Assembly: GCF_000428885.1 (NCBI RefSeq)
Contig: NZ_KE386810.1
Span: 1-64,000 of the forward strand
Reading direction: 5' to 3'
Length of the DNA stretch: 64,000 bases
From: Geothrix fermentans DSM 14018
GTDB taxonomy: Bacteria; Acidobacteriota; Holophagae; Holophagales; Holophagaceae
In this document: positions 33,541 through 41,416 of the stretch, piece after piece
How positions within the stretch are numbered: the stretch's first letter is position 1
Layout: every line of letters starts with the position of its first letter
Notes under the pieces: generated by a model
What the model saw: the letters and a program-made list of their open reading frames with translations, nothing else
What the model was told of the DNA's origin: nothing
Databases searched by the model: none
Made by a program: the position numbers and the translations under genes

Positions 33541-34437
33541 ATGGCCCTCTCCAACTTCGAAGAACTCCTGACCTATGTGACGATCGTCGAATCGGGCAGT
33601 CTGGCCGCGGCTGCGGCACGCCTCGGCCTGACGCCGAACGCCATCAGCCGGCGGCTGGCCGTCTTGGAAGCTCGCTTGGGGCGGCGGCTGATCCACCGCA
33701 CCACCCGGCGCCTGTCGGTGACCGATGAAGGGCACCTGTTCCATACCCGGTGCCGCCGCATCCTCGATGAGCTGGAAGAGGCGGAGCGCGAGCTTTCCGG
33801 CGAGGACGATTTCGCCGGGACGCTGCGGATCGCCATCCACCACGACATGGTCTGTCCCAGGTTGATCGAGCTGCTTCAAGGCATGCTGTCAGATCATCTC
33901 GGCCTGCGGCTCCAGCTGCGGGTGGCTGACGGGTTCCTCGATCCGGTCCGATGGAACCTGGACTTCGCCGTCTTCCTCGGCGACCCGCCGGCCAGCACCC
34001 TGGTGTCGGTCCCGCTGGGGCCCCTCCGCTGGGGGTTGGCCGCCGCTCCCAGCTACCTGGAGCGGCATGGGCGCCCGCAGGTTCCCGAGGACCTGGTCCA
34101 CCATGAGTGCCTCCGGGTCCTGCGCGACAGGCCGGAAACCCACTGGGCCTTGCAGAGGTCCGGAGGCAGGCCGAAGCGGTACCCCATCGGGGGCCGGTTT
34201 GAAACCAGCGATAGCAGCGTCCTGGTCCAAGCCACCTTCGCCGGAGCCGGCATCGGCATCCAGTTGATGTCAGCGCTCAGCGCCGCTGTCCAATCTGGAA
34301 CCCTCGAACGGGTGCTTCCTGGCTGGCATTGGGGATCCACTCCCATCCACGCCCTGCTCCCCAAGGGCCGCAACCGGATTCCAAGGGTCAAAGCCGCCCT
34401 GGACATCATCCGCAAGGCCATGGCGAGCCTGGGCTGA
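33541..34437 (+). CDS. LysR-family transcriptional regulator
   Basis: 298 residues from the ATG at 33541; an earlier in-frame ATG at 33484 lies inside the operator. The helix-turn-helix is GSLAAAAARLGLTPNAISRRLAVLEARLGRRLIHRTTRRLSVTDEG, followed by a full effector domain. It belongs to the large group that controls divergent redox genes, here the exported DUF1330-like/redoxin operon. Position inside a repeat-bracketed 3-kb segment suggests the unit was acquired together. Confidence 0.9.
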   Translation: MALSNFEELLTYVTIVESGSLAAAAARLGLTPNAISRRLAVLEARLGRRLIHRTTRRLSVTDEGHLFHTRCRRILDELEEAERELSGEDDFAGTLRIAIHHDMVCPRLIELLQGMLSDHLGLRLQLRVADGFLDPVRWNLDFAVFLGDPPASTLVSVPLGPLRWGLAAAPSYLERHGRPQVPEDLVHHECLRVLRDRPETHWALQRSGGRPKRYPIGGRFETSDSSVLVQATFAGAGIGIQLMSALSAAVQSGTLERVLPGWHWGSTPIHALLPKGRNRIPRVKAALDIIRKAMASLG

Positions 34438-34513
34438 CGGTTCGCCCCTGCTTCCCGGGAGAAGAGTGGCCTCACCGAGCCTGTGGCCCCAGCGATCAGG
34501 CGGCCAGGCTCTG

Positions 34514-34581
34514 CGTGCCGACGGCCCTCAAAAAGGACAAGGGCCCGGATCGCTGAACCCGTCGATCCAGGGGAAGAGGCG
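34514..34581. repeat. 68-bp direct repeat, copy 2
   Basis: Matches copy 1 with two mismatches. On the plus strand it still spells the anti-sigma tail TALKKDKGPDR and stop, a remnant with no gene before it. On the minus strand it encodes the C-terminus of the glycosyltransferase gene. Confidence 0.85.
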
Positions 34582-35196
34582 CCGGTGGAAGGCCAGATCC
34601 TCCAGTGTGTCCAGATCCCGGAGCGGAGGCAGCAGCGCGCTTTCCAGCCCCAGCCGCGAAGCCGATTCCAGGAGGCGGGCCCCGGTGAGGGGGCTGCTCC
34701 AGGGCAGGGCCGGCAACCGGGGCAGCAGGGCACGGGCTTCTGGGGTCAGGGTGAGCGCGTAGAAACCGCCGTCATCCGCGGGCCCCAGGGCCAAGGGGCG
34801 GCTCCGGCAGGCCTCGAAGCCTTGGGCCAGGTGCCTCATCGAAAGCCCTGGGCAGTCGGAACCGATCACGGTGACGGCCTTGGCCCCGGAATCCAGCGCG
34901 AATCCGCAGCCCTCTGCGATCCTGTCTCCCAGGTTCCCGGCGGCCTGGGGAAGGTAGGCGTCCGCCCGCGGGAGCCAGGCTCGCATCGCCACGGCACTCC
35001 CGGGAGGGTCGAATGCGAGGCCGAGGCGGAACCCTTCCTCTGCCTTGGCCGTGAGCAGCATGGTCCACAACCGCTCGGCCATCCGCCGGTAGATCCGCGT
35101 GGCCGCAGCCTCGCCCACCTGAGAGGCCAGCCGGGTCTTGACCCGGCCATGAACCGGGGCCTTGGCGAACACGATCACCCAGCGGGACTGCGGCAC
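34528..35196 (-). CDS. TIGR04282-type arsenosugar glycosyltransferase
   Basis: 222 residues, starting at GTG 35196, chosen because GGAGGGA lies five bases upstream. It has the CofC/MobA-like fold: VIVFAKAPVHGRVKTRLA at the start, then GDRIAEGCGFA, VIGSDCPGLS and ALGPADDGGFYAL. The family is found with ArsM and ArsS in arsenosugar clusters. It is divergent from arsM across 90 bp. Its last codons fall in the 68-bp repeat, so its 3' end was the site of a rearrangement but the frame looks complete. Confidence 0.85.
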   Translation of the reverse strand: MPQSRWVIVFAKAPVHGRVKTRLASQVGEAAATRIYRRMAERLWTMLLTAKAEEGFRLGLAFDPPGSAVAMRAWLPRADAYLPQAAGNLGDRIAEGCGFALDSGAKAVTVIGSDCPGLSMRHLAQGFEACRSRPLALGPADDGGFYALTLTPEARALLPRLPALPWSSPLTGARLLESASRLGLESALLPPLRDLDTLEDLAFHRRLFPWIDGFSDPGPCPF

Positions 35197-35286
35197 GGGA
35201 TCCCTCCACGACTGGGATGCCCGGTCCGGATTTGATGTAACACCTTTCTTCCAGCCGTCACCCCATCTCGATCCAAGGAGATCCGG

Positions 35287-36435
35287 ATGAACACTCCCGC
35301 GCTCGGCAGCCTCGAGGTGGAAGATTCCGTCAAACAGCGCTACAGCGCGGGCGCGCAGGCGCGGGAAGAGGCCCTCTGCTGCCCCGTGGACTACGACCCC
35401 ACCTTCCTGAAGGTCATCCCGCAGGAGGTGCTCGATCGGGACTACGGGTGCGGCGATCCCTCGCGCCATGTGCGTGAAGGCGAGGTCGTGCTGGATCTCG
35501 GCTCGGGCGGAGGGAAGATCGCCTTCATCGCCGCGCAGATCGTGGGCGCTTCCGGCCACGTCATCGGCATCGACATGAACGACGACATGCTGGCCCTGGC
35601 GCGCCAGGCCCAGGGCGAGGTCGCCGGCGCCATCGGATACGCGAATGTCGAGTTCCGCAAGGGGCGGATCCAGGACCTTGAGCTCGATCTGACGGAAGTC
35701 GAGGCCTGGCTTGCCGCGCATCCCGTGCGGGGCCTCAACTCCCTCGAGCGCTTCCACGAAGAAGTGCGGCGCCTGCGGCGGGAGCGCCCCCTCGTCGCCT
35801 CTGAATCCGTGGATGTGGTGGTGTCGAACTGCGTGCTGAACCTGGTGGGCCAGGGCGAGAAAGCGAAGCTGTTCGAAGAAATCCATCGGGTGCTCAAGCG
35901 GGGTGGCCGGGCGGTCATCTCGGACATCGTCTCCAGCCGGGAGGTGCCCGAGACCCTGCGTCGGGATCCCGAGCTCTGGAGCGGCTGCATCTCCGGCGCC
36001 TTCCAGGAGGAGGCCTTCCTCGCCGCCTTCGAGCGGGCCGGGTTCCACGGGATCACCCTGGAGAAGCGGGACGCCACCCCCTGGCGGGAGGTGGATGGCA
36101 TCGAGTTCCGCTCCGTCACGGTCATCGCCCACAAGGGCAAGAGCGGGCCTTGCCGGGACGAGGGGCAGGCCCTGATCTACCGCGGCCCTTTCAGGCAGAT
36201 CACCGATGACGATGGGCATGTGTTCGACCGGGGCGTGCCCACCGCGGTCTGTGGCAAGACCTTCCGGCTCCTGACCCGGGCCCCCTACCAGGACGCCTTC
36301 CACCGCCTGGAGCCGGTCGAAACGATCGATCCCGAGACGGCCCCGCCCTTCGCCTGTCATGGCGGCTCCACCCGCCGGAGCGCAGAGGGACTCGTGGGGT
36401 CCGGTTCCGACCCTTGCGCTTCCGGTTGCTGCTGA
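35287..36435 (+). CDS. arsM: Arsenite methyltransferase ArsM
   Basis: 382 residues. The SAM motif is VLDLGSGGGKIAF (68-80). The arsenic-binding cysteines of the family are present: Cys55 (GCGDPS), Cys182 (SNCVLNLV) and Cys234 (WSGCISGAF), plus a Cys pair at 31-32. The C-terminal extension beyond residue 290 ends in a Cys-rich tail. It methylates As(III) to mono- and dimethyl forms with SAM. An AAGGAG ribosome site precedes the ATG. The gene for ArsS follows after 10 bases. The terminal TGA is taken as stop. Confidence 0.92.
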   Translation: MNTPALGSLEVEDSVKQRYSAGAQAREEALCCPVDYDPTFLKVIPQEVLDRDYGCGDPSRHVREGEVVLDLGSGGGKIAFIAAQIVGASGHVIGIDMNDDMLALARQAQGEVAGAIGYANVEFRKGRIQDLELDLTEVEAWLAAHPVRGLNSLERFHEEVRRLRRERPLVASESVDVVVSNCVLNLVGQGEKAKLFEEIHRVLKRGGRAVISDIVSSREVPETLRRDPELWSGCISGAFQEEAFLAAFERAGFHGITLEKRDATPWREVDGIEFRSVTVIAHKGKSGPCRDEGQALIYRGPFRQITDDDGHVFDRGVPTAVCGKTFRLLTRAPYQDAFHRLEPVETIDPETAPPFACHGGSTRRSAEGLVGSGSDPCASGCC

Positions 36436-36445
36436 GGAGGCTCCC

Positions 36446-37420
36446 GTGTCCCACACCCTGATGAACCCCTCCTTCGAGGGGCGGCTGGAGGCTGCCGGTC
36501 TTTCCGGACTCCGGCGCGACCGCCTCGAGACCGCCCAGATCAACCTGGGCCGCTATTGCAACCAGGCCTGCCTGCACTGCCATGTGGAGGCCGGGCCCCT
36601 CCGCACCGAGCGGATGGAGCCTCGGACGGCGGAGCGCATCCTGGAGCTGCTGGCGCAGAGCCCGGCCATCCGCGCCGTGGATCTCACCGGGGGCGCCCCG
36701 GAGCTGCACGAGGTCTTCCGGCCCCTGGTGCTCGGGGCCAGGTCCCTGGGCCTCGAGGTGATCGATCGCTGCAACCTGACCTGCCTCTTCGTGGCGGGGC
36801 AGGAGGATCTTGCGGACTTCCTCCGCGACCACCAGGTCCGCGTGGTCGCCTCGCTCCCCTGCTACACCCAGGCGAACGTGGACCGGCAGCGGGGCACGGG
36901 CGTCTTTGACCAGAGCCTTCGCGGCCTGTTCATGCTCAACGCCCTGGGCTACGGGCAGGAGGGCTCCGGGCTGGAACTGGATCTGGTCTTCAACCCGCTG
37001 GGGCCCTCCCTGCCGCCGCCCCAGGCCGCCCTGGAGGCGGAGTACAAGCGCCGCCTGAAGGACGACTTCGGCATCGAGTTCAACCGTCTGCTGACGGTGA
37101 CCAACATGCCGATCAAGCGGTTCAGCGAGCAGCTCCGCCGCGTCGGCCGAGAGGAGACCTACTGGACGCTCCTGGAGGATGCCTTCAACCCGGAGGCGGT
37201 GCCGCACCTCATGTGCCAGAACCTGGTGAGCATCGGCTACGACGGGCGGATCTACGACTGCGACTTCAACCAGATGCTGGACCTCCCGGCCGAAGGCGCG
37301 CCGGATGTCTGGTCCATCCGGAGCTTCGAAGACCTCGCCAAGGCCCGGATCACGACGGGCCGCCACTGCTTCGGCTGCACCGCGGGGTGCGGGTCGAGCT
37401 GCGGCGGGAGCCTGCTATGA
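36446..37420 (+). CDS. arsS: Arsenosugar radical SAM enzyme ArsS
   Basis: 324 residues, starting at GTG 36446 with GAGGAGG upstream. The radical SAM cluster is C38-x3-C42-x2-C45 (CNQACLHC). The C-terminal motif CFGCTAGCGSSCGG carries C308, C311, C315 and C319, the signature of the radical SAM/Cys-rich family, which in some species has selenocysteine there; this copy is all cysteine. ArsS joins the 5'-deoxyadenosyl group to dimethylarsenite, giving the first nucleoside intermediate of arsenosugars. It is coupled to the permease gene by ATGA. Confidence 0.92.
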   Translation: MSHTLMNPSFEGRLEAAGLSGLRRDRLETAQINLGRYCNQACLHCHVEAGPLRTERMEPRTAERILELLAQSPAIRAVDLTGGAPELHEVFRPLVLGARSLGLEVIDRCNLTCLFVAGQEDLADFLRDHQVRVVASLPCYTQANVDRQRGTGVFDQSLRGLFMLNALGYGQEGSGLELDLVFNPLGPSLPPPQAALEAEYKRRLKDDFGIEFNRLLTVTNMPIKRFSEQLRRVGREETYWTLLEDAFNPEAVPHLMCQNLVSIGYDGRIYDCDFNQMLDLPAEGAPDVWSIRSFEDLAKARITTGRHCFGCTAGCGSSCGGSLL

Positions 37421-38517
37421 GTCTTCTGCTCGGATTCCTGTTCGTGGGTGGCGCAGGCCTGGCCATCGCGAATGGCGCGAACGACAACGGGAAGCCCGTG
37501 GCCACCCTGATCGGCAGCGGCGTGCTCACCCAGCGTCAGGGGCTTGGCCTGGCCTTCTGGACCACCCTGGCGGGAGCCCTGGCGGCGGCCCTGTGGAGCG
37601 GGGCGCTCCTGCGCGCCTTCAGCGGCCAGGGGCTCGTCAGCGCCCAGGTGACGGCCCATCCGGCCTTCCTGCCCGCGGTGGGCATGGCCGCCCTGGGCAC
37701 GGTGGCCTTGGCCACCCGGCTACGGCTCCCGGTCTCCACCACGCACGCGCTGGTGGGTGCGCTGGTGGGAGCAGGGCTCGTCCTGGGCCATGGAACCCTC
37801 ATGTGGAAGGTCCTGGCCATCAAGCTGGCGGGCCCCATGCTGCTGAGTCCGGTGGTGGCCATGGGGGCGGCGTGGCTCCTGGCCCACCTGTCCCGGGCGA
37901 TGGTCCCCGCCAGGACCTCAGAGACCTGCGTCTGCGCGCAGCCAGGCGTCGAACTCGGCGCCGGCGGCGAGGCGGCCCTGGGCCAGGCCGCCCTCCAGAC
38001 GGGAACGGTCGAGAGGTGCGAGGGGAGCGGAAGCGTCGTCCTGGCCTCGTCCACGAAGCTGCTTCGGGGCCTTCATCTGGTCTCGGCGGGGGCGGTGAGC
38101 TTCTCGCGGGGTCTGAACGACACCCCGAAGATCGCGGCCCTGCTCCTGCCGCTCTCCCTGCTCACGGGGTCGGCGCCGGTGGTGGTGGTCGCCCTGGCCA
38201 TGGCTCTGGGCGGATGGTTCCTCGCCCAGGGCGTGACCCGGACCATGAGCCAGGAGATCGTGGATCTGGACCACCGGGAGCCGGAGGCCGCGGGCGGCAA
38301 CCTCACGACGGCCTTTCTGGTCCTGTTGGCCTCCCGCTGGGGGCTTCCCGTCTCCACGACCCATGTAGCCACCGGCGCCATGGTGGGTGCGGGATTGAGC
38401 CATGGCGAGTTCCGCCTGGCCACCCTGCGGAACATCCTCCTCGCCTGGACCGCCACCTTGCCGTTGGCCGCGCTGCTGGCTGCGGCCGCCGTCCTGGCGA
38501 TGAAGGCCCTGGCATGA
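37417..38517 (+). CDS. PiT-family inorganic phosphate/arsenate-type permease
   Basis: 366 residues, about ten spans. Both PiT signature repeats are present: GANDNGKPVATLIGSG near residue 21 and GLNDTPKIAALLLP in the second half. Two LPVSTTHA motifs (one per half) follow. A cytoplasmic loop with CVCAQPG lies between. PiT carriers are sodium- or proton-coupled anion symporters. In an arsenosugar cluster it may move phosphate (or arsenate). It overlaps arsS and the TVP38 gene by ATGA. Confidence 0.88.
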   Translation: MSLLLGFLFVGGAGLAIANGANDNGKPVATLIGSGVLTQRQGLGLAFWTTLAGALAAALWSGALLRAFSGQGLVSAQVTAHPAFLPAVGMAALGTVALATRLRLPVSTTHALVGALVGAGLVLGHGTLMWKVLAIKLAGPMLLSPVVAMGAAWLLAHLSRAMVPARTSETCVCAQPGVELGAGGEAALGQAALQTGTVERCEGSGSVVLASSTKLLRGLHLVSAGAVSFSRGLNDTPKIAALLLPLSLLTGSAPVVVVALAMALGGWFLAQGVTRTMSQEIVDLDHREPEAAGGNLTTAFLVLLASRWGLPVSTTHVATGAMVGAGLSHGEFRLATLRNILLAWTATLPLAALLAAAAVLAMKALA

Positions 38518-39230
38518 AGCGGTCGAAGGTCCTCCTCGCCCTGGCGGTGGGTCTGCTGGTGCTCCTGGCCGGGCGGATCCTCCCGATCACCGAGTGGCTG
38601 AGGGCCTTCACGCACTGGGTCCAGGGCGCGGGGTGGCTGGGGGCGGCGGCTTTTGGGCTGCTCTATGTGCTGGTGACGATCCTGGGCCTTCCCGCGCTTC
38701 CCCTGACCCTCGCCGCCGGCGTGGTGTACGGTCCGCTGGGCGGGACGCTCCTGGTGTCGCCCGCGAGCGTGGCGGGGGCGTCCCTTGCCTTCATTCTGGG
38801 GCGCACCCTGCTGCGGGGCTGGGTGCGGACCCGGACGGAGGGGAGCGCCCGATTCCGGGCCCTGGACCAGGCCATCGGGAGTGAAGGCTGGCGGCTCGTG
38901 GCGCTGCTGCGGCTGTCACCGGTCTTTCCCTTCAGCCTGCTCAACTACGCCCTGGGGGCCACGGGCATCGGGCTGGGGCCCTACGCGCTGGCCTCCTGGC
39001 TCGCCATGCTGCCGGGGACCTTCCTGTATGTCAGTGCCGGCGCCGCGGCCGGTGCCGCCGCCGGGCTCGCGCCTGGACAATCGGTGGCGCCCTGGCTGCT
39101 GTACCTCGGCCTCGCGGCGACCCTGCTGGTCACGCTGCGCGTCAGCTGGATCGCCCGCCGGGCGTTGGCGGCGTCCCTTCCGGTTCCAGTGGAAGCCCAC
39201 CCCATCTCAGAGGAACCCCATGAGCTTTGA
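38514..39230 (+). CDS. TVP38/TMEM64-family membrane protein
   Basis: 238 residues with about five spans. The VTT/DedA core shows as LGLPALPLTLAAGVVYGPLGGTLLVSPAS and RLSPVFPFSLLNYALGATGIG with FLYVSAGA after it. The family scrambles lipids or moves small solutes; in arsenic clusters it commonly sits with a FAD oxidoreductase. It overlaps that gene (39220) by 11 bases, a coupling that fits joint function. The arsenical exported or handled is unknown. Confidence 0.85.
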   Translation: MKRSKVLLALAVGLLVLLAGRILPITEWLRAFTHWVQGAGWLGAAAFGLLYVLVTILGLPALPLTLAAGVVYGPLGGTLLVSPASVAGASLAFILGRTLLRGWVRTRTEGSARFRALDQAIGSEGWRLVALLRLSPVFPFSLLNYALGATGIGLGPYALASWLAMLPGTFLYVSAGAAAGAAAGLAPGQSVAPWLLYLGLAATLLVTLRVSWIARRALAASLPVPVEAHPISEEPHEL

Positions 39231-40722
39231 AGGCCTGCTTCCCGACAGCGTCCATGACCAGGCCTTGCGGAAGCTCGTGGCGCCGCCGGACTGGGTGAAC
39301 CCCGCACCCAAGGCCAAGTACGACCTGGTGGTCCTGGGGGGCGGTCCCGCCGGCCTGGTGGCCGCGGCCGGGGCCGCGGGACTGGGCGCGCGGGTGGCCC
39401 TCGTCGAGAAGGGCCTGCTGGGGGGTGACTGCCTCAATGCGGGCTGTGTGCCCAGCAAGGCGCTGCTCGCGGCCGCCTCCCGGGTCCGGCAGATTCACGA
39501 ATCGGCCTCCCTGGGCGTCCAGGGCCAGGCCACCGTGGACTTCCCGCGGCTGATGGCGCGCATGCGGGAGAAGCGCGCGTCCCTGGCCCACCATGATTCG
39601 GCCGAGCGGTTCCGGGACCTGGGCGTGGATGTGTTCCTCGGCACAGGCGCCTTCCACGGGCCGGAGGCGATCCAGGTGGGGGAGACGATCCTCCGCTTCC
39701 GGAAGGCGCTCATCACCACCGGGGCCCGGGCCGTCGTGCCGCCCATCCCCGGGCTCCGCGAGGCCGGGTTTCACACCAACGAAACGATCTTCTCGCTGAT
39801 GGAGCTGCCCCGGCGTCTGCTGGTCATCGGCGGCGGTCCCATCGGCTGTGAGCTGGCCCAGGCCTTCCGGCAGTTTGGCGCGGAGGTGAGCGTGGTGGAC
39901 CAGGGCGTCCTGGCCCCGCGGGACGAGGACGCCGCGCGGGAGGCCCTGCGCGCCGCCTTCCAGCGCGACGGCATCCAGGTCCACGAACGGGCGAGGATCC
40001 TCCAGGTGTCCCGGCGCGGGGAGGAGCGGATCATCGCCCTGGAAGACGGCCGTGGCGCCGTCGAGCTGCGCGGGGACGCGATCCTGGTGGCGGCCGGACG
40101 GGCCCTCAACCTGGAGGGCCTGGGCCTGGAGGCCGCCGGCATCCGGATGGAGGGCCGGCGGCTGGAGGTGGATGCCCGGCTCCGCACGACGAACCCCCGG
40201 GTCTTCGTGGCGGGGGATGCGGCGGGGGGGCCCCAGTTCACGCACACCGCGGATGCCCAGGCACGCCTGGTCCTGCGCAACGCCTTCTTCTTCGGGCACG
40301 GGAAGGTCGCCGATCAGGTGGTCCCCTGGTGCACCTATACCCATCCGGAGCTCGCCCAGGTCGGGCTGACGGAGGCCATGGCCCGGGAGCAGGGCATCGA
40401 GACCGAAGCCTTGAAGGTCGAGTTCTCCGATCTGGATCGCGGAGTGCTCGGAGACGAAGCGGGCTTCGTCCAGGCCCGTGTGTTGAAGGGTACCGACCGG
40501 GTGGTGGGGATCACGGTGGTCGGTTCCCATGCGGGCGACCTCCTGGGCGAGGCGGCCCTTCTGCTCGGCACCACCCGGCGCCTGTCCACGCTCTCGACCA
40601 TCATCCACCCCTATCCGACGCTGGGAGAGGCCTTCAAGCGGTTGGGCGACCTCGCCCTCAAGCGGCGGTTCACGCCGAGGGCACAGCAGCTCTTCCGGCT
40701 CTGGTTCCGGCTATGGCGCTGA
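39220..40722 (+). CDS. FAD-dependent disulfide oxidoreductase, mercuric-reductase-like
   Basis: 500 residues. The FAD-binding GGGPAG is at 40-45, the redox disulfide C71-x4-C76 in GGDCLNAGCVPSK, the second NAD(P) dinucleotide motif GGGPIGCELAQ near 204, then VAGDAAGG, and the C-terminal interface HPYPTLGEAF. Mercuric reductase would have two extra Cys at the C-terminus; here there are none, so it is not MerA. It fits the TVP38-linked branch found in arsenosugar clusters. It overlaps the next gene by 10 bases. Confidence 0.85.
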   Translation: MSFEGLLPDSVHDQALRKLVAPPDWVNPAPKAKYDLVVLGGGPAGLVAAAGAAGLGARVALVEKGLLGGDCLNAGCVPSKALLAAASRVRQIHESASLGVQGQATVDFPRLMARMREKRASLAHHDSAERFRDLGVDVFLGTGAFHGPEAIQVGETILRFRKALITTGARAVVPPIPGLREAGFHTNETIFSLMELPRRLLVIGGGPIGCELAQAFRQFGAEVSVVDQGVLAPRDEDAAREALRAAFQRDGIQVHERARILQVSRRGEERIIALEDGRGAVELRGDAILVAAGRALNLEGLGLEAAGIRMEGRRLEVDARLRTTNPRVFVAGDAAGGPQFTHTADAQARLVLRNAFFFGHGKVADQVVPWCTYTHPELAQVGLTEAMAREQGIETEALKVEFSDLDRGVLGDEAGFVQARVLKGTDRVVGITVVGSHAGDLLGEAALLLGTTRRLSTLSTIIHPYPTLGEAFKRLGDLALKRRFTPRAQQLFRLWFRLWR

Positions 40723-41402
40723 TCTCGGTCATCATCCCCACGCTCGACGAAGCGACGCAGATCGGCCCCTGCCTGGACCAGTTCGCCGCGCAGCTCGGGG
40801 ACTGGGAACTGGTCGTGGTGGACGGTGGCAGCCGGGACGGCACCGTCGCCCTGGCGGAGGCGCGCGGGGCGAGGGTGATCCAGGCCTCCGGTGGCCGGGG
40901 GCCCCAGATGAACGCGGGCGCCGCGGCGGCGGAAGGGTGGATCCTCCTCTTCCTCCACGCCGATGGCCGGCTTCCCCCCCATGCGAGCCGGCTCATCCAC
41001 CGGATCCTGGCCTGTCCCGGAATCGCGGCGGGGGCCTTCCGGGTCCGCCACCAGCCCCATCGCTGGACGGGCACCTGGAAGGCCCGGCTCCTGCGGCTGG
41101 CGGACCTCCGCTCCCGCTACACCCGCCGGCCCTACGGGGACCAGGGCCTGTTCATGAACCGGAGCATCTTCCAGGCGGCCGGTGGGTTCCCGCCCCGTCC
41201 CCTGATGGAGGACCTGGCCATGGCCCGCCGTCTGGCCAGGCTGGGGCGGGTCCACACGGTCCGCGAGGAGGTCCGCACCTCGGGCCGCCGGTTCGAATCC
41301 GCCCCGATCCGGGCCTTCCTATGCATGAACACCTTTCCCGTCTTGGATCGCCTGGGGGTCTCCCCGGAGCGGCTGAAGCGCTGGTACGGAAATCCGCGGT
41401 GA
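40713..41402 (+). CDS. TIGR04283-type arsenosugar glycosyltransferase (GT2)
   Basis: 229 residues. The GT2 fold opens ISVIIPTLDEA and continues VVVDGGSRDGTVALA, then FLHADGRLP with the DxD-like acidic pair, and GDQGLFMNRSIF...GGFPPRPLMEDLAMARRL. It belongs to the small cytosolic glycosyltransferase family found with ArsM and ArsS. It presumably adds or rearranges a sugar or polyol group on the arsenical ribose. It is coupled to the FAD enzyme, and a purine phosphorylase follows after 14 bases. Confidence 0.88.
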   Translation: MALISVIIPTLDEATQIGPCLDQFAAQLGDWELVVVDGGSRDGTVALAEARGARVIQASGGRGPQMNAGAAAAEGWILLFLHADGRLPPHASRLIHRILACPGIAAGAFRVRHQPHRWTGTWKARLLRLADLRSRYTRRPYGDQGLFMNRSIFQAAGGFPPRPLMEDLAMARRLARLGRVHTVREEVRTSGRRFESAPIRAFLCMNTFPVLDRLGVSPERLKRWYGNPR

Positions 41403-41416
41403 ATGGAGGAGGCCCC

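Noticed and set aside
36424-36435. TGA at the end of arsM as selenocysteine codon
   Set aside because: It follows a Cys-Cys pair, but read-through leads into the arsS gene in another frame with no Sec-like motif; a normal stop is simpler.
36359-36445. Extended reading of ArsS from an upstream ATG
   Set aside because: It would overlap arsM, and the GTG at 36446 has a perfect ribosome site.
39220-40722. FAD oxidoreductase as mercuric reductase MerA
   Set aside because: It lacks the C-terminal Cys pair and the N-terminal metal domain, and it lies in the arsenosugar cluster.
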